Source of the DNA: Taishania sp036758285
GTDB taxonomy: Bacteria; Bacteroidota; Bacteroidia; Flavobacteriales_D; Crocinitomicaceae
NCBI GenBank assembly: GCA_036758285.1
Contig: DAIOWV010000002.1
Location: 1-64,000 of the forward strand
Direction: 5' to 3'
DNA length: 64,000 nucleotides
Translations under genes and position numbers: made by a program
The notes under the pieces: generated by a model
What the model was told of the DNA's origin: nothing
The model's input: only the letters and a program-made list of their open reading frames with translations
The model's database searches: none
Part shown: piece by piece, positions 8,981-17,473 of the stretch
Layout: each line of letters begins with the position of its first letter
Position numbering within the stretch: position 1 is the stretch's first letter

Positions 8981-9355
8981 ATGAAATTCTTTTTTACTTT
9001 AATGTTGAGCTTTTTCACTGTATCAGTTTTGGCACAAGGATCAAAATTTTCTGTTGATAATGCGATACATAAGTTTGAAGATACAAAAGAGGGGCAAATT
9101 CTTTCACATACTTTTGTTATCTCAAATACAGGCGATGCTCCATTGATTATAAGTGATTATAAGGTTGCATGCCCATGTACAAAAGTTGATTTACCAACCA
9201 ATCCAATTTTACCAGGACAATCATATAAAATGAAGGTAACTTTTGATTCAAAAGGAAAATCAGAATGGCAGGATAGAGCAATTTTGTTGCAAACAAATAC
9301 AAAAAAGAAAGAAGAGAAATTGAGAATTAAAGTTTACGTTTTCCCCGCTGAATAA
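8981..9355 (+). CDS. DUF1573 domain exported protein (second copy)
   Basis: A paralogue of the preceding gene, 124 residues from the preferred ATG at 8981 (MKFFFTLMLSFFTVSVLAQG is a clean signal peptide; an ATG at 8972 would add three residues). The domain shows HKFEDTKEGQ, FVISNTGDAPLIISDYKVAC, CPCTKVDLPTNPILPG and KMKVTFDSKGK. The Cys cluster here is CPC rather than CGC. It sits just 19 bases after the terminator of the first copy and has no obvious own promoter, so it is probably expressed by read-through. Confidence 0.85.
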   Translation: MKFFFTLMLSFFTVSVLAQGSKFSVDNAIHKFEDTKEGQILSHTFVISNTGDAPLIISDYKVACPCTKVDLPTNPILPGQSYKMKVTFDSKGKSEWQDRAILLQTNTKKKEEKLRIKVYVFPAE

Positions 9356-9395
9356 TAAACTTTGTGAAAAAAGATTAATTCTCACCTGAAATTTC

Positions 9396-9403
9396 TAACT
9401 TTG
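9396..9403 (+). promoter_or_regulatory. -7 box of the tmRNA gene
   Basis: TAACTTTG matches TAnnTTTG and lies 13 bases before the mature tmRNA 5' end at about 9417. No good -33 at standard spacing. Confidence 0.45.
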
Positions 9404-9416
9404 TAAAATAAATACT

Positions 9417-9819
9417 GGGGTCGTATTGGATTTGACAGCGAATGCGACAACTAAGTGTAAGCATGTCGAGCGTTGTGGTGTAGCTCGTTAATCTCATGTC
9501 TCAAACAATAATTGACAATACGTCATACGCACTTGCTGCTTAATTAACTGAATGTTAATAGGGCTTAATCCAGTCGAAGTTTAGTAGACGGACAAGTATC
9601 TCTCTCCCACGCTTCCGTTTGATAAGCAGGGATCAAGGGGGTTCATCCTTTCAAACTGGCACCAAATTTACCTCGTAGGCGGTGTGAGATCTTTAGAGGG
9701 TAAGTCCTAAACTTGGGTGTTCCTGTCCGTGTTTAAGATCGAAAACTAATCAGGAAATAAGCATGTAGAAAGCTTGGAAGTTCTTTGTTTGGACGAGGGT
9801 TCGAACCCCTCCGACTCCA
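9417..9819 (+). ncRNA. ssrA: Transfer-messenger RNA (tmRNA, ssrA)
   Basis: Rescues stalled ribosomes and tags the nascent chain for proteolysis. The acceptor stem GGGGTCG at 9417-9423 pairs with CGACTCC at 9812-9818 (one G-U). The tRNA-like 5' part reads ATTGGATTTGACAGCG and the T arm GAGGGTTCGAACCCCTC. The tag frame ends GCA CTT GCT GCT TAA at 9529-9543, that is ALAA-stop, preceded by DNTSY. By comparison with the layout of the E. coli resume site the resume codon may be GAC at 9514, giving DNTSYALAA. CCA is not encoded directly after the discriminator (CAA follows). Confidence 0.95.
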
Positions 9820-9830
9820 CAAGCAGAAAT

Positions 9831-9862
9831 AAAAGGGTGTGAAGAAATTCACGCCCTTTTTT
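9831..9862. terminator. Bidirectional terminator between tmRNA and the convergent barrel gene
   Basis: AAAGGGTGTGAA and TTCACGCCCTTT form a 12-bp stem (one G-T) with loop GAAA, with T-runs on both strands. It can end both the tmRNA and the reverse operon whose last stop is at 9864. Confidence 0.8.
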
Positions 9863-9863
9863 C

Positions 9864-10736
9864 TTACCAACTAGGACAAGAATTACAATTATTTTTAGAT
9901 TTGATATAGAAAATTCCACCAATAACAGCATTCATTTCCATAAAACCAAACTTTTGGCTTGCTTTTGCAGTCGCTTCATCAGGTCTAGTTTTTACACTGG
10001 TTTGATGTAGAAAACCACCACCATAATTAGCCTGTAAAAACAAGTGGTTAAAAAATTCAAATCTCAATCCTAAATGAGCAGATAAACCATATCCTGATAG
10101 AGATATTGTACGCATATCATTTCGTCCAGCAAAGCGAAAATCATTAAATGAAAGTAGTGCACCAGTTGAAACACCTACATTTGTTGTAAATCCAAATGAA
10201 CCACTTTTTGTTTTATACCATTGATTGGAACGTGTAAGTTCGACTCTTAGATAATTTAATCCATCAGAATTTTCATAGTGAAATTTTGTTCGATCAGTTG
10301 TGAAATCAACATTATCGTAGTATCCTGAAAGATTAGATTCATTATCTAAACCCGGTTCAATATAGCCAGTTAATTTGACTTGATTTTGGTCCGCAAAAAT
10401 ATATTTCATGTGGTCATATCCAAATGAAATTGCCCAATTGTTCTTAAAATAGTATCCTGCCCGAATGTTGAATTGTGGAATTGTAATCTTTGCAGGGTTA
10501 ATGTAGTCCCAACTTAATTCAGCAGGATTGTCATGGGCTTTTGCATTTGCCATTGTAAAATCATAACCATTCCCTTGAAATCTTAAATCACTTTTAGTAT
10601 AAGCAGAACGATTGTAGCCCCAGTAAATAAACATAGCACCTTGGCCAACTGAGTTTTTCTTACCAGAACTTTTCTTTTGTCCAAAAACAGGGATTAAGCA
10701 CAAAAAGAATAGAATAGTTATGATTGTTTGTTTCAT
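9864..10736 (-). CDS. Outer-membrane beta-barrel protein, unassigned
   Basis: A protein of 290 residues from the ATG at 10736, chosen because it gives a proper signal peptide (MKQTIITILFFLCLIPVFGQ) and overlaps the upstream stop as TGATG; a longer reading frame from 10784 lacks this. After a short basic stretch (KKSSGKKNSVGQG) the chain shows alternating aromatic/polar strands (NIRAGYYFKNNWAISFGYDHMKYIF, FGFTTNVGVSTGALLSF in part) typical of small 8-12-strand barrels. Translationally coupled to the pseudouridine synthase, an unrelated function. No specific family is recognised. Confidence 0.7.
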   Translation of the reverse strand: MKQTIITILFFLCLIPVFGQKKSSGKKNSVGQGAMFIYWGYNRSAYTKSDLRFQGNGYDFTMANAKAHDNPAELSWDYINPAKITIPQFNIRAGYYFKNNWAISFGYDHMKYIFADQNQVKLTGYIEPGLDNESNLSGYYDNVDFTTDRTKFHYENSDGLNYLRVELTRSNQWYKTKSGSFGFTTNVGVSTGALLSFNDFRFAGRNDMRTISLSGYGLSAHLGLRFEFFNHLFLQANYGGGFLHQTSVKTRPDEATAKASQKFGFMEMNAVIGGIFYIKSKNNCNSCPSW

Positions 10737-11677
10737 CAAGACATTTTTAAGAATGCAATTTCTTTTTCTGTTAAATGACGCCAATAGCCGCGAGGTAAAT
10801 CTTTTTTCGTTAAACCAGCATAAGATACTCTGTCTAATTTTACGACTTCATAACCAATTGCTTCAAAAGTTCTACGAACAATTTGATTTTTACCACCTTT
10901 CACTTCAACACCTAGTTCTTTTGGAGAACCTTTTACATATTCCACTTTTTCAAAACGTGAAGTACCATCTTCCAATTCAATTCCTTTTTGAAGTTTTTCC
11001 ATATCATCAAAATTGAATGATTTGTTTAATTCAACATCAAATAATTGAGCGGCACGATGTCTTGGATGAGTCAACTTTTTTGCCATGTCCCCATCGTTGG
11101 TAAATAGCAAAAGTCCTGTTGTCTCTTTGTTTAATCGACCAATTGGATAAACACGTTCTTTGCATGCATTTTTCACGAGCGACATAACTGTTTTTCTTCC
11201 AAATGGATCTTCTGATGAAGTAATAAATCCTTTTGGTTTATTTAATAAAACGTAACGTTTTGTCTCAGCTTTAATTGTGTGACCATCGTATTTAACAATG
11301 TCTGCAGGTCCGATTTTGTAACCTAATTCTGTGATTATCTCACCATTAACAGAAACGACTCCTGTGGCAATTAAAACATCTGCTTCACGACGAGAACAAA
11401 TACCTGCGTTTGATAAGTATTTATTTAAACGTACAGCATTGTCATTGAAACTCGGAAGCGGATCTCCTTTTTTCTGTTTGTCTTTATAATCGACATATCT
11501 ACTTTTAGCCTTTATCGCTTTGTTCGTCAATTTGTTTGGAGTAGACTTACCCGTTGTCGACTTACTTGAAGTTGATTTATTTGGAGTCGATTTTGACTTC
11601 GTTGGAGTCTTTCCTCCAGTTGTTTTTGGTCTTCCGGTTCTTGAAGTGTTTCCCTTCCCGGTATTTTTTGTGTTCAT
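10736..11677 (-). CDS. RsuA/RluB-family rRNA pseudouridine synthase with Asn at the catalytic Asp position
   Basis: Family role: isomerises one uridine in rRNA. The 313 residues comprise a Lys/Ser/Thr/Pro-rich basic tail (1-70, with repeated STPNKST-like units), an S4 RNA-binding domain (about 82-130, RLNKYLSNAGICSRREAD) and the synthase domain (about 142-300, LLNKPKGFITS, LTHPRHRAAQLFDV, GGKNQIVRR). The core motif normally GRLDxxTxGLL reads GRLNKETTGLL: Asn183 (codon AAC) replaces the nucleophilic Asp. If the base call is right, the protein may bind but not modify RNA. Coupled to the downstream barrel gene. Confidence 0.85.
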   Translation of the reverse strand: MNTKNTGKGNTSRTGRPKTTGGKTPTKSKSTPNKSTSSKSTTGKSTPNKLTNKAIKAKSRYVDYKDKQKKGDPLPSFNDNAVRLNKYLSNAGICSRREADVLIATGVVSVNGEIITELGYKIGPADIVKYDGHTIKAETKRYVLLNKPKGFITSSEDPFGRKTVMSLVKNACKERVYPIGRLNKETTGLLLFTNDGDMAKKLTHPRHRAAQLFDVELNKSFNFDDMEKLQKGIELEDGTSRFEKVEYVKGSPKELGVEVKGGKNQIVRRTFEAIGYEVVKLDRVSYAGLTKKDLPRGYWRHLTEKEIAFLKMS

Positions 11678-11700
11678 CTCGAGCAGAATTTATTAAAACA

Positions 11701-11708
11701 CAAAGGTA
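11701..11708 (-). promoter_or_regulatory. -7 box of the pseudouridine synthase gene
   Basis: On the minus strand TACCTTTG, 23 bases before the ATG at 11677. No TTG at -33 spacing. Confidence 0.4.
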
Positions 11709-11769
11709 AAACTAAATTATCAGAATTTCTTTTTTATTTTATATTACTGAAAATTTTATTTTTTCAGAC

Positions 11770-12513
11770 TTAAAGTTGACTATTAAGTAATTGATTAGTA
11801 GTGATTGCTTTGTGAAGATATGCTAGATTTGAATTGTTTTCCATCATCATTAAATGCTGTATTCTATGGCAGTCTGAACCTAAAAAATCAACTAGTTGGG
11901 CATCAATTAATTTTTCACCTTGAAGCTTAACATCTGGACCATAATGTGACGACAATGAGTTGATGTTAAGTTGAATTTTCCCACCTAATTCACGAATTTG
12001 TTTTGCTTTTTCAATTGAACCATGCCAATATACATATCTCTCAAAATGAGCAATAATTGGAGTGTATCCAAGTGTTTGAACATTAAAAATAAATTCTTTC
12101 CAATTGTTTAATTCAGTTAAAAATGGGAACTCCATTAAAACATATGTTTCATTAATTGTGAGAAGATTGTTTTTTTTAATTTGTTCAAGAAAATTTTCGT
12201 CACAATGATATTCTGCAGCAGCTTCAATTTGAATCGTTAATCCAAGTGTTTTTGCAGTTTTTTGAACTTCAGCCAGCCCTGATTTAATGATTTCAGGAGT
12301 GTTTTTATAAAAATCGTTATAGATATGCGGCGTTGTAATAACTTTTTTATATCCAAGAGATTCAAATTTAGCAAGCATGACAATCGTTTCATCCATTGAT
12401 TTTGATCCATCATCTATGCCTGGTATAAGATGACTATGCATGTCTGTCCCTAGAATTCCAAAATCAACAGGCATTAGTTTTTTATTGGATTTGAAAAAGT
12501 TAAATAGGCTCAT
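11770..12513 (-). CDS. CpsB/YwqE-like tyrosine-protein phosphatase (PHP family)
   Basis: A 247-residue PHP-fold metallo-phosphatase. Metal-binding motifs are DMHSHLIPGIDDG (about 24-36), TTPHIY (60-65), an ECH-type EYHCDEN loop, IIAHFERY and FLGSDCHR. Relatives (CpsB, YwqE) dephosphorylate the tyrosine kinase that controls capsule polymer length. Its ATG overlaps the end of rfbB by four bases, so it is co-transcribed with a nucleotide-sugar gene; this supports a surface-polysaccharide role. No BY-kinase gene is visible in the window. Confidence 0.85.
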   Translation of the reverse strand: MSLFNFFKSNKKLMPVDFGILGTDMHSHLIPGIDDGSKSMDETIVMLAKFESLGYKKVITTPHIYNDFYKNTPEIIKSGLAEVQKTAKTLGLTIQIEAAAEYHCDENFLEQIKKNNLLTINETYVLMEFPFLTELNNWKEFIFNVQTLGYTPIIAHFERYVYWHGSIEKAKQIRELGGKIQLNINSLSSHYGPDVKLQGEKLIDAQLVDFLGSDCHRIQHLMMMENNSNLAYLHKAITTNQLLNSQL

Positions 12514-13568
12514 TTTTGGTCATACATTTTTTTGTAATAATCAAGATAATCACCATTTGTAATCGCTGTCACCCAATCTTGATTTTCAAGATACCAATCA
12601 ACTGTGTTTTCAAGACCTTCTTCAAAAGTGATGGAAGGAGTCCAACCTAACTCAGATTCGAGTTTTTTTGCGTCGATTGCATATCGTAAATCGTGTCCAG
12701 CTCGATCTTTTACATATGTAATTAGCTTTTCAGACTCTCCAATTTCTCGATTTAATTTTTTATCCATCAAACGACAAAGATAAAGTACTAAATCAATATT
12801 TTTCCATTCATTTAACCCGCCGATGTTGTAAGATTCACCCAATTTTCCAGTGTGGAAAATTACATCAATTGCTTTAGCATGATCTTCTACCCATAACCAA
12901 TCTCTAATATTTTCACCCTTTCCATAAACAGGAAGGTTTTTTTTGTTGATAATGTTGTTGATCATTAATGGGATTAATTTTTCAGGAAAATGATGACTGC
13001 CATAATTATTCGAGCAGTTGGAAATTTTAACAGGAAATCCGTAAGTATGAAAAAAAGCATTGACAAAATGATCAGAAGCAGCTTTTGAAGCCGAATAAGG
13101 ACTCCTAGGGTCGTATGCTGTGGTTTCCGAAAACAAGCCTTCATTTCCAAGTGAACCATATACTTCATCCGTTGAAACATGATGAAAAACATGTTTTGAA
13201 AAATCAGTCCATTTGTTTTTTGCAACTTGAAGTAAATTAACAGTTCCCTGAACGTTTGTTAATACAAAATCCATTGGTCCATCGATCGATCTGTCGACAT
13301 GTGATTCTGCTGCAAGATGAATAATATCTGAGATTTCATATGTGTCAAAAACATGTTCTACATCTTCTCTGGAAATAATATCACCTTTTACAAAAACATA
13401 GTTATTCTTTTGATTTACATCGTTTAAATTAGTGAGATTACCAGCATAAGTGAGTTTATCAAAATTGATAATTCTATAATTAGGATATTTATTAACAAAT
13501 AATCGAACTACATGTGATCCTATAAAACCAGCACCTCCTGTTATAAGTATGTTTTTTTTGAAAGTCAT
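12510..13568 (-). CDS. rfbB: dTDP-glucose 4,6-dehydratase
   Basis: Converts dTDP-glucose to dTDP-4-keto-6-deoxyglucose, the entry to dTDP-rhamnose and related sugars. The 352 residues have an NAD-binding Rossmann start GGAGFIGSHVV, FDKLTYAGNLTNL (dTDP-glucose dehydratase hallmark), the STDEVYGSLG catalytic Asp-Glu pair, the YSASKAASDH Tyr-Lys motif and NCSNNYG. The rfbA, rfbC and rfbD partners are not adjacent. It ends in a four-base overlap with the PHP phosphatase. Confidence 0.92.
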   Translation of the reverse strand: MTFKKNILITGGAGFIGSHVVRLFVNKYPNYRIINFDKLTYAGNLTNLNDVNQKNNYVFVKGDIISREDVEHVFDTYEISDIIHLAAESHVDRSIDGPMDFVLTNVQGTVNLLQVAKNKWTDFSKHVFHHVSTDEVYGSLGNEGLFSETTAYDPRSPYSASKAASDHFVNAFFHTYGFPVKISNCSNNYGSHHFPEKLIPLMINNIINKKNLPVYGKGENIRDWLWVEDHAKAIDVIFHTGKLGESYNIGGLNEWKNIDLVLYLCRLMDKKLNREIGESEKLITYVKDRAGHDLRYAIDAKKLESELGWTPSITFEEGLENTVDWYLENQDWVTAITNGDYLDYYKKMYDQK

Positions 13569-13700
13569 CAGAATACTTTTTTGATGGATTTGAACTTGAA
13601 TGCTAAATTACAATTTAATGTTGTATGAAATTAATGGTTTCTATTATTTTCAATTCAAAAGTATTAACTTAGCACATCATTTAATAGAAAAAGTAAACTC

Positions 13701-14021
13701 ATGGAAAATAATAATAATAACGATAACCAAATCAATATAGAATTAACAGAAGATGTAGCTTCTGGAACATATTCAAATTTAGCAATCATTACACATTCAC
13801 CAGGTGAGTTTGTTAGTGATTTCATTCAATTAATGCCTGGAGTTCCTAAAGGGAAAGTGAAATCTAGAATCATTATGACTCCACAAAATGCGAAACGTTT
13901 TATGAAGGCTTTAGCTGAAAATATTCAAAAATATGAACAAACATTTGGTGTGATTCAAGATGTTGAACAACAAAATGGTGTTGCTAGAATGAATTTTGGT
14001 ATGCCTACTACTGAAGCATAA
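13701..14021 (+). CDS. DUF3467 domain protein
   Basis: A 106-residue cytoplasmic protein: Asn-rich start (MENNNNNDNQINIEL), then the DUF3467 core GTYSNLAIITHSPGEFVSDF, MPGVPKGKVKSRIIMTPQNA and KRFMKALAENIQKYE. Widespread in Bacteroidota as a single small protein; function unknown. It stands alone between the divergent rfbB and the GWxTD gene. Confidence 0.88.
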   Translation: MENNNNNDNQINIELTEDVASGTYSNLAIITHSPGEFVSDFIQLMPGVPKGKVKSRIIMTPQNAKRFMKALAENIQKYEQTFGVIQDVEQQNGVARMNFGMPTTEA

Positions 14022-14088
14022 TTTATAATTAATTTCACATTTTAGTCAAGGAGAATGCGTTTTAACTCAATAGAATTAGCATGTTGGG

Positions 14089-14116
14089 TTGAAGTGAATT
14101 GCTTTTTGTATTTTTG
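14089..14116 (+). promoter_or_regulatory. Promoter of the GWxTD gene
   Basis: TTG at 14089-14091, 17 bases, then TATTTTTG at 14109-14116, with a 23-base leader before the ATG at 14140. Confidence 0.6.
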
Positions 14117-14139
14117 ACTATCATGAAATTTTTATTGAT

Positions 14140-15618
14140 ATGAAAAAGTATGTTTTATTTTTGATATTGACTGTTTGTTTTATAGGTTCAAATGATGCAG
14201 TTGCACAACAAGGGAAATCACGTCGTTTGACAGCCTATATTCAAACAAAACAATTTTTAGCACCAGAGATTGGGAACTATATTGAATTGCAATTTCAATA
14301 TGTCGGTCATACAGTTGCATATCTTAATCAGGATAAAGACTTAATTGGTGAACTTGCGGTGATGATTGATGTTTTAAAAGATGGTAATGTCATCAAAAAT
14401 GATGCTTATCGTTTATCAACTCCAGTGATGATTGATGGTGTCGTTGATGATTTTTATGATATCAAAAGATTTTCAATTGAACCGGGAGAATATCAGTGTA
14501 ATGTTGAGATTTTAGATTTAAATTCTACAAATACTTCGATTAAAACTTCTTTTGATTTTGTAATTGATGATTTTTCTGATGCAATTTCTGTTTCTGATAT
14601 CATCGTTGCTGAATCAGCTTCTTCAACAAATGAAGTATCTACTTTTTTTAAGTCAGGTTACGATATTTTGCCTCGAATTTCAACATTTTATCCGACAGAA
14701 CTGAGTCAAATGCCTGTATATTTTGAGGTTTATAATGCAGGTCAATTGGAAGATACAGTTTTTTCAATCCTTCAAGAAGTAATTAACGGAGAAACTGGAC
14801 AAGGAGTTACTGCTCTAACACGTGTTACTAATCATAAAGTTGAAGATGTTATTCCTGTATTTAAAACGGTTGATTTAACGGACTTGCCAACAGGTAAATA
14901 TTTGTTAAACATGACGATATTAGACGGGAATATGAATAAACTTTCTAGTCAATCGTATGATTTTGAAAGAAGTAATGATGCTGAAGTGGTTGTGAATACA
15001 TCCAATATGGTATTGGACCCAAGTTTTCAATTGTCAATTCCTGAAGATAGTGTCGGTTATTATTTGGCAAGTTTAATTCCAATTTCAAGTCCTGGACAAG
15101 TAAAGACGATTTTAAAAGAATTAAAAATGAAAAACAACCAATCATCTAGGTTGTTGATTCAAGCAATTTGGAAACAGACAGATCCTGTGAATACATATGA
15201 AGCATGGATGAGGTATAAAGCTCAGGTAGAGTATGTTCAACGTGCATTTAAAACGAATTATCAGCCTGGATTTGAAACAGATAGAGGTCGTGTGTATCTA
15301 CAATATGGAGCGCCAAATCGTATCATGGATCGTGAAAACTCATCATCAGAATTTCCATATGAAATGTGGGAGTACAATAAAATCGGTATATACAGTAATA
15401 AAAAGTTCATCTTCTACAATCCAGATTTAATTAATAATGCATACAGATTATTGCATTCTNNNNNNNNNNNNNNNNNNNATATGATTGGAGAATTAAAAAA
15501 TCCGAGATGGCAATACGAATTAAATCGTAGAAATACGACAAGAGGAAATGTGGATGAACCAAATGAATATAATCCAAATTCATGGGGAAATAATGCTCGT
15601 CAAATATTAGGGAATTAA
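14140..15618 (+). CDS. GWxTD domain exported protein (contains an assembly gap)
   Basis: About 492 residues with a signal peptide (MKKYVLFLILTVCFIGSNDAVAQ). The C-terminal region has the GWxTD-domain hallmarks: FETDRGRVYLQYGAPNRIMD, FPYEMWEYNKIG and FIFYNPD, followed by NPRWQYELNRR. The 19 Ns at 15460-15478 fall just after LLHS; the frame stays open across them. Homologous proteins of Bacteroidota occur near secretion and surface genes but have no firm function. The start follows a good promoter. GT2 follows after 24 bases, probably in one operon. Confidence 0.82.
   Translation: MKKYVLFLILTVCFIGSNDAVAQQGKSRRLTAYIQTKQFLAPEIGNYIELQFQYVGHTVAYLNQDKDLIGELAVMIDVLKDGNVIKNDAYRLSTPVMIDGVVDDFYDIKRFSIEPGEYQCNVEILDLNSTNTSIKTSFDFVIDDFSDAISVSDIIVAESASSTNEVSTFFKSGYDILPRISTFYPTELSQMPVYFEVYNAGQLEDTVFSILQEVINGETGQGVTALTRVTNHKVEDVIPVFKTVDLTDLPTGKYLLNMTILDGNMNKLSSQSYDFERSNDAEVVVNTSNMVLDPSFQLSIPEDSVGYYLASLIPISSPGQVKTILKELKMKNNQSSRLLIQAIWKQTDPVNTYEAWMRYKAQVEYVQRAFKTNYQPGFETDRGRVYLQYGAPNRIMDRENSSSEFPYEMWEYNKIGIYSNKKFIFYNPDLINNAYRLLHSXXXXXXXMIGELKNPRWQYELNRRNTTRGNVDEPNEYNPNSWGNNARQILGN
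15460..15478. other. Assembly gap (19 N)
   Basis: A run of undetermined bases inside the GWxTD gene. The last codon of the gap is NAT before ATG, compatible with GAT (Asp). Confidence 1.
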
Positions 15619-15642
15619 TCGTAATATTGTATAAAATTTACA

Positions 15643-16680
15643 GTGAAGGAAATAAGTGTTGTTATTTTAAATTGGAATGGATGTAATTATCTAGAAAAGT
15701 TTTTACCTTCTGTAATTTCTTATTCAAAAGATGCTCGTATTATCTTAGCTGACAATGCTTCTACAGATGAATCTGTAACATTTGTGAAAAATAATTTTCC
15801 AACTGTTGAAATTGTAATTAATTCATCAAATGGAGGTTTTGCAAAAGGATACAATGATGCACTTAAAAAAATAGATTCACCTTATTATTTATTACTGAAT
15901 TCAGATATTGAGGTTACTGAAGGCTGGCTTGATCCACTTTTAGAACGCATGAAGTACGAATCTGTAGCTGGTTGTCAACCCAAAGTTTTAAGTTATAATA
16001 ATCAACAACATTTCGAGCATGCTGGTGCTTCAGGTGGATTTTTAGATGTAGATTTTTTTCCATTTTGTAGGGGACGTATCTTTGATTCTATTGAAGAAGA
16101 TAAAAATCAACATGATAGCTCTATTGAGGTTTTTTGGGCAACAGGTGCTGCATTATTAATTCGTTCAGATGTCTTTCATAAATTAGGAGGTTTTGATGAG
16201 TCTTTCTTTGCTCATATGGAAGAAATTGATTTATGTTGGCGAGCCAAAAAAATGGGATATTCATTCTATGTGGAACCTAAATCTGTCGTTTATCACGTTG
16301 GTGGTGGTACATTGTCTTATATGTCACCTAGAAAAACTTACTTAAACTTTAGAAATAGCCTATATATGATTGTGAAAAATTATGATGGCTTGCTCTTTCC
16401 AAAGATTTTTGTTCGAATGTGCCTAGATGGTGTTGCAGGTATTCGCTTTTTATTGAAGGGTGAGTTGAAAAATTTATGGGCAGTATTGACTTCGCATTTT
16501 TCTATGTATGCCAATTTAAGGACTTTACTACATAAAAGAAAAGAAATAAAGAAATTATCAAAAACCCCTAATAATAATGGATTTTACAAAGGGAGTATTC
16601 TCTGGGCGTATTATTTCAAGAGAATTGGAAAATTCAATGATTTGAACCAAAGATTATTTATTACAGATAAAAATAAATAG
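15643..16680 (+). CDS. Family 2 glycosyltransferase
   Basis: A 345-residue GT-A enzyme, start GTG at 15643 (the only start near the family N-terminus EISVVILNWNG). Motifs: LADNASTDES (nucleotide-sugar binding), NGGFAKGYNDAL, LLNSDIEV (the DxD-like metal site), ATGAALLIRSDVF and ESFFAHMEEIDLCWRAKKMGY (acceptor side), then GGGTLS. This is the rhamnosyl/Wbb-type group of GT2 used for surface glycans; donor and acceptor are unknown. Downstream of the GWxTD gene and convergent with tatD. Confidence 0.88.
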   Translation: MKEISVVILNWNGCNYLEKFLPSVISYSKDARIILADNASTDESVTFVKNNFPTVEIVINSSNGGFAKGYNDALKKIDSPYYLLLNSDIEVTEGWLDPLLERMKYESVAGCQPKVLSYNNQQHFEHAGASGGFLDVDFFPFCRGRIFDSIEEDKNQHDSSIEVFWATGAALLIRSDVFHKLGGFDESFFAHMEEIDLCWRAKKMGYSFYVEPKSVVYHVGGGTLSYMSPRKTYLNFRNSLYMIVKNYDGLLFPKIFVRMCLDGVAGIRFLLKGELKNLWAVLTSHFSMYANLRTLLHKRKEIKKLSKTPNNNGFYKGSILWAYYFKRIGKFNDLNQRLFITDKNK

Positions 16681-16690
16681 ATATCTATTT
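16675..16690. terminator. Palindrome spanning the two convergent stop codons
   Basis: AAATAGATATCTATTT is a perfect 16-base palindrome covering the GT2 stop and the bases before the tatD stop. It is the only dyad between the two genes. Being short and AT-only, it is a doubtful terminator. Confidence 0.25.
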
Positions 16691-17461
16691 TAGATTAAAT
16701 AACTCATTTGCATTTTTTGTCGTAACATTTGCTATTTCTTCCAAAGTTACACCATAAATCTCAGTTAATTTTTCTGCAATATGTAAAAGGTATGAGCTTT
16801 CATTTCTTTTGCCTCGATAAGGTACTGGTGGGAGAAAAGGAGAGTCTGTTTCTAGTAAAATGTGCTTTAATTCAATGTTTGAAAGTACAGACGGTAATTC
16901 TGATGTTTTGTAAGTTACTACTCCACCAATTCCTAATTTAAAACCACCATAAGAAAGAGCGTGTTGAGCTTGATTAAGGTCACCTGTAAAGCAATGAAAG
17001 ACACCAGTTAGTTGATTGTCATTGACTTCATCTAAAATTGTAAAGATTTCATCAAATGCTTCTCTAGCATGTATAACAATTGGAAGAGCTAATTCTTTTG
17101 CCCATTTAATTTGCTCCCGAAAAGCATATTCTTGTTCTTTGATGAACGTTTTATCCCAATACAAATCCATTCCTAATTCACCAACTGCAACACATTGCTC
17201 TTTATTTTCATAGAGTGCTTTCTTGATAATTGACAACTGATTTTCTACTTCATTATTGACTGATCCTGGATGAAGTCCAATCATAGGAAGACAATTTTCT
17301 GGAAATGATTGTGCTAATTCAAGCATAGGTTGAATAGAATCAACATCGATATTTGGAAGTAGCATTTTTGAAACACCTGCCTTTATTGCTTTGTTAACGA
17401 TTTCATTTCTGTCTTCTTTAAATTGTTCAGAAAACATGTGTGTGTGCGTATCAATAAACAT
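16685..17461 (-). CDS. TatD-family metal-dependent deoxyribonuclease
   Basis: A 258-residue TIM-barrel hydrolase. Metal ligands are visible in DTHTHMF (3-9), GELGMDLYWD, IVIHAREAFDE, FHCFTGD and LLETDSPFLPP. TatD proteins are 3'-5' nucleases on single-stranded DNA/RNA, acting in DNA repair or RNA quality control. Located 12 bases after the stop of the upstream barrel gene (17474), so likely co-transcribed, with no functional link obvious. Confidence 0.92.
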   Translation of the reverse strand: MFIDTHTHMFSEQFKEDRNEIVNKAIKAGVSKMLLPNIDVDSIQPMLELAQSFPENCLPMIGLHPGSVNNEVENQLSIIKKALYENKEQCVAVGELGMDLYWDKTFIKEQEYAFREQIKWAKELALPIVIHAREAFDEIFTILDEVNDNQLTGVFHCFTGDLNQAQHALSYGGFKLGIGGVVTYKTSELPSVLSNIELKHILLETDSPFLPPVPYRGKRNESSYLLHIAEKLTEIYGVTLEEIANVTTKNANELFNLK

Positions 17462-17473
17462 GTGGAATGTACT

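Noticed and set aside
9790..9819. tRNA-like T arm GGTTCGAACC
   Set aside because: It is the tRNA-like domain of tmRNA; there is no separate tRNA cloverleaf.
9746..9931. 61-residue minus-strand frame containing GFEPSSK-like text
   Set aside because: It is the complement of the tmRNA T arm and terminator, a well-known false gene.
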